From an uncultured Clostridia bacterium (GTDB lineage: Bacteria; Bacillota; Clostridia; Christensenellales; UBA1242), in the NCBI GenBank assembly GCA_934747385.1, contig CAKVGK010000001.1, forward strand, positions 402,768-466,767: a stretch of DNA of 64,000 nt. Reading direction: 5' to 3'. Under the pieces are notes generated by a model. It did no database searches and had not been told where the DNA came from. It worked only from the letters and a program-made list of their open reading frames with translations. Within the stretch, counting starts at the first letter, position 1. Every line of letters begins with the position of its first letter. Below, in pieces: positions 1 through 7,855 of this stretch. The translations under genes were made by a program, and so were the position numbers.

Positions 1-816
1 GTTCATTGTATTGAGTTTTTGACCTTTAGGTGCAAGAATTTTAGCACTCAAGAATTGTGTTAAGAACGAAACTGCCACAGCAAGGACTATCAAAATATAA
101 TAACCATTGCTATCTTTTTTCCCGTCCAAAATTGTTGCGGTTATAACGTCATAACGTGCTTTTGCTTGTTCTTTTGCTTCATCCACAAGACCTTGATGCT
201 TTGCGTAATCGTCAAAGTTTACAAACTGACTTGTGTTAGTGTCTGCCTTCCAAACATTTTTAACCCAGAACCAACTATTTTGTTTTTTATAGTTTTCGTA
301 TTCTTTTTCAATCTGTTGCTTAATATAAGCGTTTTGGTCACCATCAAACAAAGATTGGTCAAAGTCAGGAGAAGCCCAAGTTGTTTCTGCTTGAACGTAA
401 GCACTGTCCAACTGCTTGTAGGTTATGTAAATTTTTTCATTACCATAAGCACGGATGCTGCCGTACAAACTGAAAAACACAACCAAAGTCAAAACCAATG
501 GCAAAAGCAAACTTAAGCACATGCCCCCAACGTTGACGTTGTATTTTTTATATAATTTTGCAGTTTCTTGATTAATTTTTTCTCTGTTGCCAGCATACTT
601 TTGATTTATTGCATCAATTTCTGGTTGCATTGCAGACATGCTTCTCTGTTGCTTGCTTGAAGCCACACGTTGCAAAATATCAAGCGGTGACAAAACAATT
701 TTTAAACAAATTGTGAAAACAACAATTGTCCAACCATAATTGACAAGCCAATTGGCAAAAAAGTCAATTATATGCGTCCACATGTCTGCTTTTAAAAACA
801 TTGTGTTTGTTAACAT
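1..816 (-). CDS. yidC: Membrane protein insertase YidC, C-terminal end cut off by window edge
   Basis: Inserts proteins into the cytoplasmic membrane, alone or with SecYEG. The frame is open from the ATG at 816 to base 1 (272 codons) and continues out of the window. Membrane segments are visible near residues 23-45, 99-119 and 240-262. A hydrophilic charged stretch (about 50-95) has the amphipathic, Gln/Lys-rich look of the YidC C1 loop, and Lys39 may take the place of the conserved positive groove residue. There is no lipoprotein signal. A long polar insert (about 125-235) between the second and third segments is the expected periplasmic-side loop. The start is uncertain: Met6 or Met12 could also serve, and no good ribosome binding site is seen. 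It overlaps yidD by 7 bp, which suggests coupling in the rpmH-rnpA-yidD-yidC operon. Confidence 0.93.
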   Translation of the reverse strand, partial: MLTNTMFLKADMWTHIIDFFANWLVNYGWTIVVFTICLKIVLSPLDILQRVASSKQQRSMSAMQPEIDAINQKYAGNREKINQETAKLYKKYNVNVGGMCLSLLLPLVLTLVVFFSLYGSIRAYGNEKIYITYKQLDSAYVQAETTWASPDFDQSLFDGDQNAYIKQQIEKEYENYKKQNSWFWVKNVWKADTNTSQFVNFDDYAKHQGLVDEAKEQAKARYDVITATILDGKKDSNGYYILIVLAVAVSFLTQFLSAKILAPKGQKLNTMN

Positions 817-1100
817 TTCCATTTATAATTTCCCATTAAATTTAATTTTGGCAAGTCCAACCCTGCCTTATGGTTTGGTGTGCATTTTAACAGCCTTTTG
901 ATTGTTAAAACTCCACCCCAAATTGCGCCAAATTCACAAACAGAATCCCAGCCGTATTTGCTGCAGGTGGGAATAAAATTGCAATTTCCGCGCAAAGCAT
1001 AGCGCACTGTTAAGCGATAAATTCCAATAATCGCCAAAATTATGGCGGTTAATGGTAAACATAAAAAATAGTAAACCTTAAACCAAAAATTAACACTCAT
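810..1100 (-). CDS. yidD: Membrane protein insertion efficiency factor YidD
   Basis: Small protein that assists YidC-dependent insertion; in this family it is membrane-associated through an amphipathic helix. Of its 96 residues the family core is clear: CNFIPTCSKYGWDSV followed by GGVLTIKRLLKC and the closing His/Gly/Leu/Asp segment, with the conserved cysteines. The N terminus (about residues 7-30) is more hydrophobic than usual and could span the membrane. An AAGGT ribosome binding site precedes the ATG. It overlaps rnpA by 11 bp and yidC by 7 bp, so all are probably translated from one transcript. Confidence 0.95.
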   Translation of the reverse strand: MSVNFWFKVYYFLCLPLTAIILAIIGIYRLTVRYALRGNCNFIPTCSKYGWDSVCEFGAIWGGVLTIKRLLKCTPNHKAGLDLPKLNLMGNYKWKC

Positions 1101-1458
1101 TTTGACCTTCTTCAGGCTTTGAATTCACCAACAAATTAGCCTTTTTTAACGCTGAAAGAATCTCTTTTTCAATTTCCAAAGAGGTTTTATCTTTTGCAGC
1201 TTCCTTTGCGGTTATAATGTAATTTTTGTTTTCAAATTTGTCTATATTCAATCTGCACGCTTCACTTATAATTCGTTTAACGCGGCTGCGCACCACGCTG
1301 TTGCCAACTTGTTTACTAACTGAAATTCCAATTTGAGGCATTTTGCGCCAGGTTTTTGTGAAATGTATGTAAAAACTTACACTATTAACACGTTCACCCT
1401 TTTTGTAAACATAGTTGTATTCTTTTCGCTTTTTAAGCCTGTTATTTTTGTTAAGCAT
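1090..1458 (-). CDS. rnpA: Ribonuclease P protein component
   Basis: Protein cofactor of RNase P, which removes tRNA 5' leaders. The 122-residue product carries the family signature: basic N terminus LKKRKEYNYVYKKG, then IGISVSKQVGNSVVRSRVKRIISE, the RNR-type motif that contacts the RNA. An in-frame TTG at 1479 lies upstream, but the ATG at 1458 has an AAGGA ribosome binding site 5 nt before it and gives the usual N terminus, so it is preferred. It lies 24 bp downstream of rpmH and overlaps yidD. Confidence 0.95.
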   Translation of the reverse strand: MLNKNNRLKKRKEYNYVYKKGERVNSVSFYIHFTKTWRKMPQIGISVSKQVGNSVVRSRVKRIISEACRLNIDKFENKNYIITAKEAAKDKTSLEIEKEILSALKKANLLVNSKPEEGQNEC

Positions 1459-1482
1459 ATGCTTCCTTAAACTTGGCAAAAA

Positions 1483-1617
1483 TTATTTTGTTAATTCTTT
1501 TTTGCCTTTATTTCTGCGTCTTTTTAAAACTTTACGTCCAGACAAAGATTTCATTCTTGCTCTAAAACCATGCACTTTGCTGCGTTGTCTTTTCTTAGGT
1601 TGATAAGTTTGTTTCAT
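1483..1617 (-). CDS. rpmH: 50S ribosomal protein L34
   Basis: Smallest large-subunit protein, binding 23S rRNA. Translation of the minus strand from the ATG at 1617 gives 44 residues starting [20 protein letters not shown], with the family core [14 protein letters not shown] and a TAA stop at 1483. A strong AGGAGG box lies 5 nt before the start. It is the first gene of the rpmH-rnpA-yidD-yidC operon. The length is typical (44-45 residues). Confidence 0.98.
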   Translation of the reverse strand: MKQTYQPKKRQRSKVHGFRARMKSLSGRKVLKRRRNKGKKELTK

Positions 1618-1635
1618 AGTTCCTCCTCAAAAAAT

Positions 1636-1665
1636 TTTGTAAAAATTCGCGCAATCTTTTGTCAA
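1636..1665 (-). promoter_or_regulatory. Putative promoter of the rpmH operon
   Basis: On the minus strand TTGACA (1660-1665) is followed after 18 bp by TACAAA (1636-1641; alternatively TTACAA with 17 bp). The -35 is perfect and the -10 weak. The resulting leader would be about 12 nt. Confidence 0.4.
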
Positions 1666-1809
1666 TCGACAGCAAAAAATTAAGCGTTTTTAATAGGTTG
1701 TAGTCCAGGCAAAACGCCTTTCGGTAAAACTTAAACCTAATTTTTTCAAAAAAATTGGTTTAATTTAGAATAACTCTAAACGGAAAATCCTATTGAACCC
1801 ACTATAACA

Positions 1810-1860
1810 AAAAAAACAACCAATGTCAAGAAATATGTTCTTTCAATTGGTTTGTTTTTT
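1810..1860 (-). terminator. Rho-independent terminator of the LRR membrane gene
   Basis: Minus-strand inverted repeat ACAAACCAAT / ATTGGTTGT followed by a run of T residues, starting right after the stop codon at 1862. Confidence 0.6.
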
Positions 1861-1861
1861 T

Positions 1862-3400
1862 CTACTTTTTGTCTATTCTTCCAATATGTGTGCCTTCATT
1901 GTCATAAACATCGTAACTGCCAGAGCCTGAATTTTTATTGCTTTCGCTTATGCTTTTGTTTATGCTATCCAATTTGTTGGAAAGTTCACGCTGCGCACGC
2001 TCTTCTGGAGTGCCGTAAATATAGTTATTGACTGCTCTCTTTAAATCTGCCCGTGCTTCTTCTAGTTTTCTCTCGGAAATAGCCAGTTTTTCCGCTTGCT
2101 CTTTTATCAAAAAATATGCTCTGTTAACATTTTTTGGTTGCATGTTGTTGTAAATAATTTGAAGCATTGGGCTGTGTTTAATGCCTCCAACTGGGTCAGT
2201 GTCATTAGAATTGGCGTTGCCCTTTTTTACTATTTGTTTTTGTTTTATTTTAGCATTCATGCGTTTGAACGCGTGGAACAAGAAAATTGGTAAATTGAAC
2301 AAAATCAAATAAACAAAGAAAGACGGCCAAATCATGTTGCACAAAAGGTATTCCCAAAAATGGCTTGTAAATTTAATTGTGCCCTCATGTTTTAAGTATG
2401 CCATAATAACAGTAACTACAAGTGGCACGCCAAAGCCAAACAACAAGCCAAGCCCTGCTTTTCCGCTGTTGCTATTGCTTGAACTGCTTTGACTGTTTGC
2501 CTTTGCTTTTTCTGTTTCTCTATAGTCAAAATACTCTCTGCTGGCAAGGTCAAACTTTTCTTCTTCCTTGTTGGCGTAATATTTAAGTTTTGGGTAAAGA
2601 TTACTTGTCATTTTTTCGCTGCTTGTAGAAGAACTAGAAAATGATTCGGATTTTTCCTTAAACAAAACCAAGTTCCAATCAAGCACTGGCATTCCGTCAT
2701 ATTCGGTTGGCAAATCTTCAAATTTTGCCTTTGCGTTGTTGAGTTCGTTTACAATTATGCCTTTGTCGATTTTAAAATAAGTTATGCCTTTGCCTTTCAA
2801 CTTATCAACATATTCAATGTTTTCTGTGTCCATGTTTTCATAAACATAGGCAAAAGAACTCAATTGATTTCTATATTCGTCTGGAATTTCGCCGCCATAG
2901 AATAAATTAGCGCGGGTATGTGTTTCGCTTGCAGGAAATGAGTCCATTTCTAACACACTTAAATCCATTTTGGGCAAAATAAGGTTTGTATTGCGGCTTA
3001 GCCACAAACGAAGTTTTTTAACCTTACACCCTTTTGGAACTTTAACAACTTTTGGCCTTAACCAACCAACGCTGTATTCATCACAATCAACTGGCAAAAC
3101 AATCTCTTCAATAAAACTTTCAGTATCATAATTAGTGCTATCGCCCAATGTTTTAATGTGCGCGTCTTTGTCAATTTCAAAACTTTTTATGTAGCAATTA
3201 TTAAATGCGCATGTTTCAATTATCTCAACGCTTGCAGGGATTTTAATTTTCAATCCGTTTTTCAATGAACCTACTGTTTGTTGGAAAATGCCTTTTTTGA
3301 TAACACGAACACCATCTGGAATTTCAAAATCCACTATGTCTGGCTTACCAACATATGCAACAAACTCGTCACCTTCAATAATGTAGTCTTTCTTGTCCAT
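1862..3400 (-). CDS. BspA-type leucine-rich-repeat membrane protein of unknown role
   Basis: The 512-residue protein has no signal peptide. Residues 10-130 show LRR_5 (BspA-like) features: VRVIKKGIF, IKIPASVEIIETCAFNNC, followed by further weak repeats up to about 260. Two hydrophobic blocks (about 312-335 and 345-378) are likely membrane segments. They are followed by a basic stretch and a charged, coiled-coil-like tail (about 415-480), then a Ser/Asn/Gly linker ending in IGRIDKK. With a cytoplasmic N terminus the LRR domain would sit inside the cell, unusual for BspA proteins. An AGGAG ribosome binding site precedes the ATG. It may form an operon with the hydrolase upstream (47-bp gap). The function is not recognised. 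Confidence 0.85.
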   Translation of the reverse strand: MDKKDYIIEGDEFVAYVGKPDIVDFEIPDGVRVIKKGIFQQTVGSLKNGLKIKIPASVEIIETCAFNNCYIKSFEIDKDAHIKTLGDSTNYDTESFIEEIVLPVDCDEYSVGWLRPKVVKVPKGCKVKKLRLWLSRNTNLILPKMDLSVLEMDSFPASETHTRANLFYGGEIPDEYRNQLSSFAYVYENMDTENIEYVDKLKGKGITYFKIDKGIIVNELNNAKAKFEDLPTEYDGMPVLDWNLVLFKEKSESFSSSSTSSEKMTSNLYPKLKYYANKEEEKFDLASREYFDYRETEKAKANSQSSSSNSNSGKAGLGLLFGFGVPLVVTVIMAYLKHEGTIKFTSHFWEYLLCNMIWPSFFVYLILFNLPIFLFHAFKRMNAKIKQKQIVKKGNANSNDTDPVGGIKHSPMLQIIYNNMQPKNVNRAYFLIKEQAEKLAISERKLEEARADLKRAVNNYIYGTPEERAQRELSNKLDSINKSISESNKNSGSGSYDVYDNEGTHIGRIDKK

Positions 3401-3447
3401 AATATCTCCTTTTAATTAAATATTGAATGTAAGAAAAAATATGAAAG

Positions 3448-3990
3448 TTACATATCTTTAGCATTGTTCAATTTAGCCAATTCTTGCTTTATTGCGCCTA
3501 TCAAGTCAATTTGTGCAATGGTTAATTCGCGTTTTTCTTCCAAATATTCAATAATCTCATACGTGTCAAATACCAACTTTTGTTTTTTATCTTCTGACAG
3601 AGTTTTTGCATCAATCAAATTTGCAAGTCTGTCCGCCAGTTTTATGCAAAGTGAATAGTTTGACATGTCAATCATTTTATGCTTTAAATAATTGCCTTTA
3701 CCAATCAATTGTGGCATATAAGACGCGGTGGTAACCTCCATAACCATGCTTGCAACCATTTCGCCAAAATTGTCTTCAAGTTCGCGATAAGAAGTGTAAG
3801 TGTCTTCCAACGTGTCATGCAATAAAGCTGCAGCAACAATGGCATCAATATTTCTAGATTTCTTATATTTTTTTAACAAATCTGCAACCAAAATCGGATG
3901 ATTAATATAAGGTGTAACCCCATCTGCACGGGTTTGCCCTGCATGTTTTTTTGTTGCAAAATTTAAAACATAATCATAATCTAAATTCAT
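3448..3990 (-). CDS. HD-domain (p)ppGpp hydrolase, MESH1-like small alarmone hydrolase
   Basis: Likely hydrolyses (p)ppGpp to GDP/GTP and pyrophosphate in the cytoplasm. The 180 residues match the N-terminal HD domain of RelA/SpoT: HAGQTRADG, PYINHP, AALLHDTLEDT (the HD metal pair) and the later KLADRLANL helix that also binds metal or nucleotide. There is no synthetase, TGS or ACT domain, so it is a stand-alone hydrolase. The AAGGAG box before the ATG is good. A related HD phosphohydrolase with another nucleotide substrate cannot be excluded. Confidence 0.85.
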   Translation of the reverse strand: MNLDYDYVLNFATKKHAGQTRADGVTPYINHPILVADLLKKYKKSRNIDAIVAAALLHDTLEDTYTSYRELEDNFGEMVASMVMEVTTASYMPQLIGKGNYLKHKMIDMSNYSLCIKLADRLANLIDAKTLSEDKKQKLVFDTYEIIEYLEEKRELTIAQIDLIGAIKQELAKLNNAKDM

Positions 3991-3999
3991 CTGTTCTCC

Positions 4000-4336
4000 T
4001 TATTTGCAAAATTTTAAAATCATTACCTAAGAAAAATATATCCAAAGACAGTTATCCTCTTTTGGAAAAGTAGTCATGAAGGAAAAACTTTTTAAGGTTG
4101 TCCTATATAAACAATAGAATCAATCAAAAGGCTTTGAGTCGCAAATTTATGCAGTAACCAAGCAAAAGATTGTATTTTATTGTTAGCCCTTCAATCCTCT
4201 GGATTGACGGTCCATGTCTTCTCGTCAAAACTCTCGCTTTTGCGGATTTGCTTGACGCAAATGCTCGCCTTTTGCTCGGTTTTTCCTCTTCCCTTCCGCA
4301 AACAAGTTGCGGTGGGAACCCTATGTTGTCTCAGCC
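4000..4336. other. Intergenic region with one repeat copy; no gene seen
   Basis: No supportable coding frame. It holds the first copy of a 38-bp direct repeat (4184-4221). From about 4222 to 4327 there is a reverse-orientation copy of the dispersed hairpin repeat whose conserved end reads TAGGGTTCCCACCGCAACTTG on the minus strand, with the foldback CCGCAA-CTTGT-TTGCGG type stem. Confidence 0.6.
4184..4221. repeat. 38-bp direct repeat, copy A
   Basis: Identical to 4338-4375. Copy B overlaps the last codons of the FakA-like gene, so copy A is a displaced duplicate of that gene's 3' end, 154 bp away. Confidence 0.9.
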
Positions 4337-4603
4337 CTAGCCCTTCAATCCTCTGGATTGACGGTCCATGTCTTCGACAACGATGTCGTAAATTTCGCCA
4401 AGAGTTGAACAATATTTAAGCACATCCCAAGGTTCGTTTGTGTGGAAGTGAATTTTTATTGTTTCACTATATTTACCCAATCCGTCACCAACAGCAATGA
4501 GACAATCTCCTTTAAAATTTTTCAAAAAATAATCTCTAACAGCGTCTTCTTCCAAATTTTCGCCTGAGATTAAAAGTTGTGTATCGTATCTAAATTCGAT
4601 CAT
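4337..4603 (-). CDS. Stand-alone FakA/YloV C-terminal-domain-like protein
   Basis: The 88 residues resemble only the C-terminal end of the fatty acid kinase subunit FakA (YloV; DAK-related): FRYDTQLLISGENL, then GDCLIAVGDG, IKIHFHTNEPWDVLKY and the closing IYDIVVEDMDRQ. It lacks the kinase (DhaL) domain and is far too short for an enzyme of that family. Similar short proteins are annotated in Clostridia as kinase to dihydroxyacetone kinase. TAGGAG precedes the ATG, so it looks like an intact small gene and not a fragment. The last 38 bp are duplicated downstream. Its role is unknown. Confidence 0.75.
   Translation of the reverse strand: MIEFRYDTQLLISGENLEEDAVRDYFLKNFKGDCLIAVGDGLGKYSETIKIHFHTNEPWDVLKYCSTLGEIYDIVVEDMDRQSRGLKG
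4338..4375. repeat. 38-bp direct repeat, copy B (3' end of the FakA-like gene)
   Basis: Second identical copy; it encodes the C-terminal residues VEDMDRQSRGLKG of the gene at 4337-4603. Confidence 0.9.
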
Positions 4604-4677
4604 AAAAAACTCCTAAAAATACATTTTTATGTCCTTATTATGAAATAAACCCAAAAAAAAGTAAAGCGTTTTGCACC

Positions 4678-5010
4678 TTAACTTATTTTTAACACAAGAT
4701 GGGCTTTCCTATCTTCCAACAAAAGTTTGCCATTGTTTTTAACAATAATATTTATTGCATTTGTGTTGTTTTTTTCAATGTTAAACTTCAAATCTTGCAC
4801 ATTTTTTTGTTTAAATATTTTAACCATCTCTGCAAACAAATATGAGCCATATCCGTTGCTGCGGTGCTCTGGATTGATAAAAACATAAATATTGTTATCC
4901 TTTACATTAAAATCAACTGTTGCGTAGCCCAATTGGGCAACATCGTTTTGCAAAAGGTAAGTTTCAATTTGCTTTTCGCCAGTTTGCTTTCTAACTATTT
5001 TAAAATTCAT
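4678..5010 (-). CDS. GNAT-family N-acetyltransferase
   Basis: Likely transfers an acetyl group from acetyl-CoA to an amine; the substrate is unknown. The 110-residue product contains the acetyl-CoA loop PEHRSNGYGSYLFAEM (R-x-x-G-x-G) and a closing NNTNAINIIVKNNGK segment typical of GNAT motif B. An in-frame start further upstream exists, but the ATG at 5010 follows a perfect GGGAGGAGT box and gives the normal N terminus. It overlaps the preceding gene by 11 bp, so the two are likely coupled. Confidence 0.85.
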   Translation of the reverse strand: MNFKIVRKQTGEKQIETYLLQNDVAQLGYATVDFNVKDNNIYVFINPEHRSNGYGSYLFAEMVKIFKQKNVQDLKFNIEKNNTNAINIIVKNNGKLLLEDRKAHLVLKIS

Positions 5011-5347
5011 ACTCCTCCCACTTATCAACCAAATGCAAATTGGTGTTGTCAACAAATTCTCTAAACGACTCAACTTTGTTCATTTCAATCATACTAATTG
5101 ATCTTCTTTGATATCCAGTGCCTTGTTCATTAAAAAAGTAATTCATGTTTTTACAAAGGTTGTTTTCAAGGTTATAACACATGTAATCAAACCCCAAAAT
5201 GTTGACAACAGAAACTTTTTTAAACTCTCTTTCTCCTGTTATGTAGCAAAAATAAAGGATTGGATTAATTTCTTCCTTTGTTTTAATTTTAAACTTTATG
5301 TTTGGATTATATTTAAAGTAAAAAACTCGTAACTCTTGACAAGTCAA
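5000..5347 (-). CDS. Hypothetical protein coupled to the GNAT enzyme
   Basis: Not recognised. The frame is open for 115 residues, with aromatic- and Asn-rich composition and no membrane segment. The 11-bp overlap with the GNAT gene argues that it is real. The start is unresolved: the listed TTG at 5347 lacks a ribosome binding site, and a TATAAT box sits just downstream of it inside the frame. A later in-frame ATT (5269) follows AAAGGAAGAA and could be a rare AUU start; ATG codons come only at about residue 55 and later. Confidence 0.5.
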   Translation of the reverse strand: MTCQELRVFYFKYNPNIKFKIKTKEEINPILYFCYITGEREFKKVSVVNILGFDYMCYNLENNLCKNMNYFFNEQGTGYQRRSISMIEMNKVESFREFVDNTNLHLVDKWEEYEF

Positions 5348-5563
5348 CCAAAGTGTGTTATTATATTAACAGAATCCCTTTCGACCATTCCGGATTTGTT
5401 TATATGGGAATATTGAAAAATCTTCTTATGAATGGCATTAATAATGCAATAAAATTTTGCTGTGTTATTATTGCCTATGCGCTCAATGTGCAAATTTAAG
5501 AAGGTTTTTTTGTTAACCATTGCCTGCATAGAACAAAACAGCAACAAAAAAAGGAGAATTTAT

Positions 5564-6106
5564 ATGAAAGTTATTATTGGAACACAAAATCCAGGCAAAA
5601 TTGAAGGGGCTCGACGTGCCTTATCTCAATTTTTTGATGATGTTGAAATTGTTGGTGTAAAAGTGCCTTCACAAGTGGCAGACCAACCTGTTAATCGCGA
5701 CACTTTTTTGGGTGCGGACAATCGCGTTAAAAATCTTATTGAATACGCAAAACAAAACAATTTAAAAGCAGACCTTTTTATGGCTGTGGAATCTGGAATA
5801 ACAAACGAACTAGGCAGTTGGTTAATCACAAATATTGCTGTTGTGGCTGACGCCTGTGGGCACAAAAGTGTTGGCACAAGTGCAAGTTTTCCTGTCCCTA
5901 AAAAATATGTTAATGATATTATCAGTTTAACTTTGGGCACAGTTATGGACGGCATTTTTGAAAAAACAGACTTGCGTAGCAGCACTGGCGGAATTGGCTT
6001 GCTAACTCACGAAAATATCACCCGCATTGATTTAAACTATCAAGCATTCACCATGGCATTAACAAGTTTTGTTAATGACGATATTTGGCAAGACCAATTA
6101 GATTAA
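5564..6106 (+). CDS. yjjX: Inosine/xanthosine triphosphatase, YjjX family
   Basis: House-cleaning phosphatase expected to hydrolyse ITP and XTP so that deaminated purines are not built into nucleic acid. The 180 residues open with VIIGTQNPGKIEGARRAL, the family's nucleotide-binding start, followed by VPSQVADQPV, the GADNRVKN segment, FMAVESGI and GTSASFPVP. The ATG at 5564 has an AAGGAG box 6 nt upstream; the longer open frame starting at 5462 has none. A clear terminator follows at 6152. Confidence 0.92.
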   Translation: MKVIIGTQNPGKIEGARRALSQFFDDVEIVGVKVPSQVADQPVNRDTFLGADNRVKNLIEYAKQNNLKADLFMAVESGITNELGSWLITNIAVVADACGHKSVGTSASFPVPKKYVNDIISLTLGTVMDGIFEKTDLRSSTGGIGLLTHENITRIDLNYQAFTMALTSFVNDDIWQDQLD

Positions 6107-6151
6107 TTTATAGCAAAACCTTCTTTAAATTTCACAAAAAGTGAACAAAAA

Positions 6152-6176
6152 GTCAGCACATTATGCTGGCTTTTTT
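6152..6176 (+). terminator. Terminator of yjjX
   Basis: Stem GTCAGCA / TGCTGGC with a 5-nt loop, followed by six T residues. Confidence 0.85.
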
Positions 6177-6281
6177 GTTGTGTTTATATTAAATTTATTG
6201 TCATTACCCAAAAACTCAACTTTCTTAAAATTTGATACATTCAAATTCAACCGCGGGTTCAAATCTTTAAATTTAAAATAT

Positions 6282-6480
6282 AGGGTTCCCACAAAGGCAA
6301 CTCAGTGCCTTTGAATTGATTGACATTAAACACTTAAAGATTTGTTTTTTACAAGTAAATAAATAATAAAAATGGGATCCCATAAAACGAATACTTTGAA
6401 AGAGAAACGAGAAAGCCAAGCAAAAGTGCAACACTTTGTGTTTTTTTCTAAAAACACAAGTTGAATAAGCTTGTGCTTTC
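6282..6480. repeat. Dispersed hairpin repeat, degenerate copy downstream of tRNA-Leu
   Basis: Contains a TAGGGTTCCCAC end (6282-6293) with a CAAAGGCA / TGCCTTTG foldback. From 6372 there is a GGGATCCCATAAA-type end followed by GAAACGAGAAAGCCAAGCA and GCAACACTTTGTG, which recur at 7595-7680 and 7774-7860. No gene is visible in 6180-6486. Confidence 0.7.
6446..6478 (-). terminator. Terminator of tRNA-Leu
   Basis: Minus-strand stem CACAAG / CTTGTG followed by T residues, 9 nt after the tRNA CCA. It belongs to the terminator cassette shared with tRNA-Ser and tRNA-Arg(ACG). Confidence 0.85.
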
Positions 6481-6486
6481 GAGTGG

Positions 6487-6572
6487 TGGTGCGGTTAACA
6501 GGATTTGAACCTGCAAGAGATTGCTCTCACTAGTACCTGAAACTAGCGCGTCTGCCATTCCGCCATAACCGC
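6487..6572 (-). tRNA. tRNA-Leu (anticodon CAG), CCA encoded
   Basis: The cloverleaf folds: acceptor GCGGTTA / TAACCGC, anticodon stem CTAGT / ACTAG with loop TTCAGGT (CAG), a long variable arm typical of class II tRNAs, T-loop GTTCAAATC, discriminator A and an encoded CCA. It reads CUG codons. Confidence 0.96.
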
Positions 6573-6714
6573 ATGTTATTATTGTAACATATTTTTACAT
6601 AATTGAAAATAGAATTATTAAATTTTTACTAAACAATTTTCTTTTATCGTTGTTCGTAACAACGACTCATATTTTCTATTCTTCTAGTATCTTAAGATAA
6701 AATTTGCAACAAAA

Positions 6715-6742
6715 AAAGCTAACATAAGTCAGCCTTTTTGTT
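6715..6742 (-). terminator. Terminator of the four-helix membrane gene
   Basis: Minus-strand stem GGCTGAC / GTTAGCT with a TTAT loop, followed by a T-run. Confidence 0.75.
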
Positions 6743-6753
6743 TACAAAGATTT

Positions 6754-7314
6754 TTATTTTTTCCTTGCCAAATAAGCGTCTGCACCACCGCAAGCAACAG
6801 CCAACAATATAAGATAGTTGCCAACGCTTGTAACAGTTTTGCCAGAAACAAAGCCACCAATTTCAACAGTGGTGAATTTTCCAGCAACAACAAAACCGCA
6901 GATGAATGCAACAATAGCAAGAGCAACAAGTGCAATGCTTAAAATTGTGTTAACCAGTTTAAATCTAAAGCCAAACACTCTCAAAACTGCAAAAACAATA
7001 ATTGCTGCACTAACAACAACTGCCAAGAAATACGTCCAGCAGAAAAGCCCAGTAACAAAGCCTGCATCGTCACTGTTTTTCAAACGGATAAGAGCATTTG
7101 CTCCGTTAGACAAATCTGTCGAGGTTTCGCCTTTAAAAACCGCTGTTATAACGTCAACACCTTTAATATGACTTGTGCTTGTGCTTCCCAAAACTGTTGC
7201 TTTTGAAGTAAACACAGGCATAAACAATGTGCAAACTGTAACAACTGCCAACACGATTACAACAATTGCTAACAAAAGGTTAATCATATTCTTTTTTGAT
7301 TTTTTCTTTGCCAT
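6754..7314 (-). CDS. Small membrane protein, probably four membrane segments
   Basis: Not recognised. The 186 residues start with a lysine-rich tail (MAKKKSKKN). Hydrophobic segments follow at about 10-32, 88-112, 120-145 and 160-178. A short outer loop (33-85) lies between the first two. The positive N and C termini put both ends inside. The architecture resembles many small Bacillota proteins of unknown function. GAAAAGGAGAGG precedes the ATG, and TTGACA-17-TATCAA is seen upstream (about 7332-7360). It appears to be a single-gene unit with its own terminator. Confidence 0.8.
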   Translation of the reverse strand: MAKKKSKKNMINLLLAIVVIVLAVVTVCTLFMPVFTSKATVLGSTSTSHIKGVDVITAVFKGETSTDLSNGANALIRLKNSDDAGFVTGLFCWTYFLAVVVSAAIIVFAVLRVFGFRFKLVNTILSIALVALAIVAFICGFVVAGKFTTVEIGGFVSGKTVTSVGNYLILLAVACGGADAYLARKK

Positions 7315-7594
7315 TTTTCCTCTCCTTTTCTATTGATATGTTAATAGTTTTATATTGTCAAAGTCAAGCAAAAATTTAAAATTTCCAAAAATAACTATTT
7401 TACATTTTTCAAAGGTAACATAGAATCAAGAACAGGTGTTGTGACAAAAACTCAAGACACTCAATTTGGTTATGTAACTACTTCAACTAATCCTTTTAAA
7501 CCTTTAGTTTTTTTGTCGGTTATTTTTAAATCAAAATCTATTTAATATGCAATTGTTTAAAAAAACAACCCGACCAATAAGTCAAGTTTAGTTA

Positions 7595-7840
7595 ATTGGA
7601 ACCCCACAAAGCCAAACGAAGTGGGTTTGAAAGGGAAACGAGAAATTTAAGCACAGGGGCAACACTTTATGTTTTTAACAAAAAAACACAAGTTATTAAA
7701 ACTTGTGCTTAACATATAGGGCTCCCTCCACAACTTGCTTGTGGAATGGACAAGAAAAGCCGAGCACAGTCAATGGGGTCCCCACAAAGCCAAACGAAGC
7801 GGGTTTGAAGGGGAAACGAGAAAGCCAAGTGATGGGCAAC
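7595..7840. repeat. Dispersed hairpin repeat cluster (tandem copies) downstream of tRNA-Ser
   Basis: Two direct copies of a unit (7595-7710 and 7774-7890) share CACAAAGCCAAACGAAG, GGGTTTGAA, GGGAAACGAGAAA and a GCAACACTTTRTG tail. Between them (7717-7760) is the other repeat end, TAGGGCTCCCTCCACAACTTG, with the foldback CCACAA-CTTGC-TTGTGG. Apart from this the 7315-7893 stretch holds no gene. Confidence 0.8.
7687..7707 (-). terminator. Orphan tRNA-type terminator hairpin
   Basis: CACAAGTT / AACTTGTG stem, with T residues on the minus strand. It is nearly identical to the terminators after tRNA-Leu, -Ser and -Arg, but no tRNA precedes it. Confidence 0.7.
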
Positions 7841-7855
7841 ACTTTGTGTTTTTGA

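Noticed and set aside
4180..4419. Overlapping frames on both strands around the 38-bp repeats
   Set aside because: They arise from the GC-richer repeat DNA and the end of the FakA-like gene; no ribosome binding sites or recognisable sequence.
5344..5547. 67-codon minus-strand frame upstream of yjjX
   Set aside because: No ribosome binding site, Ile/Asn-rich random-looking composition, and it occupies the yjjX promoter region.
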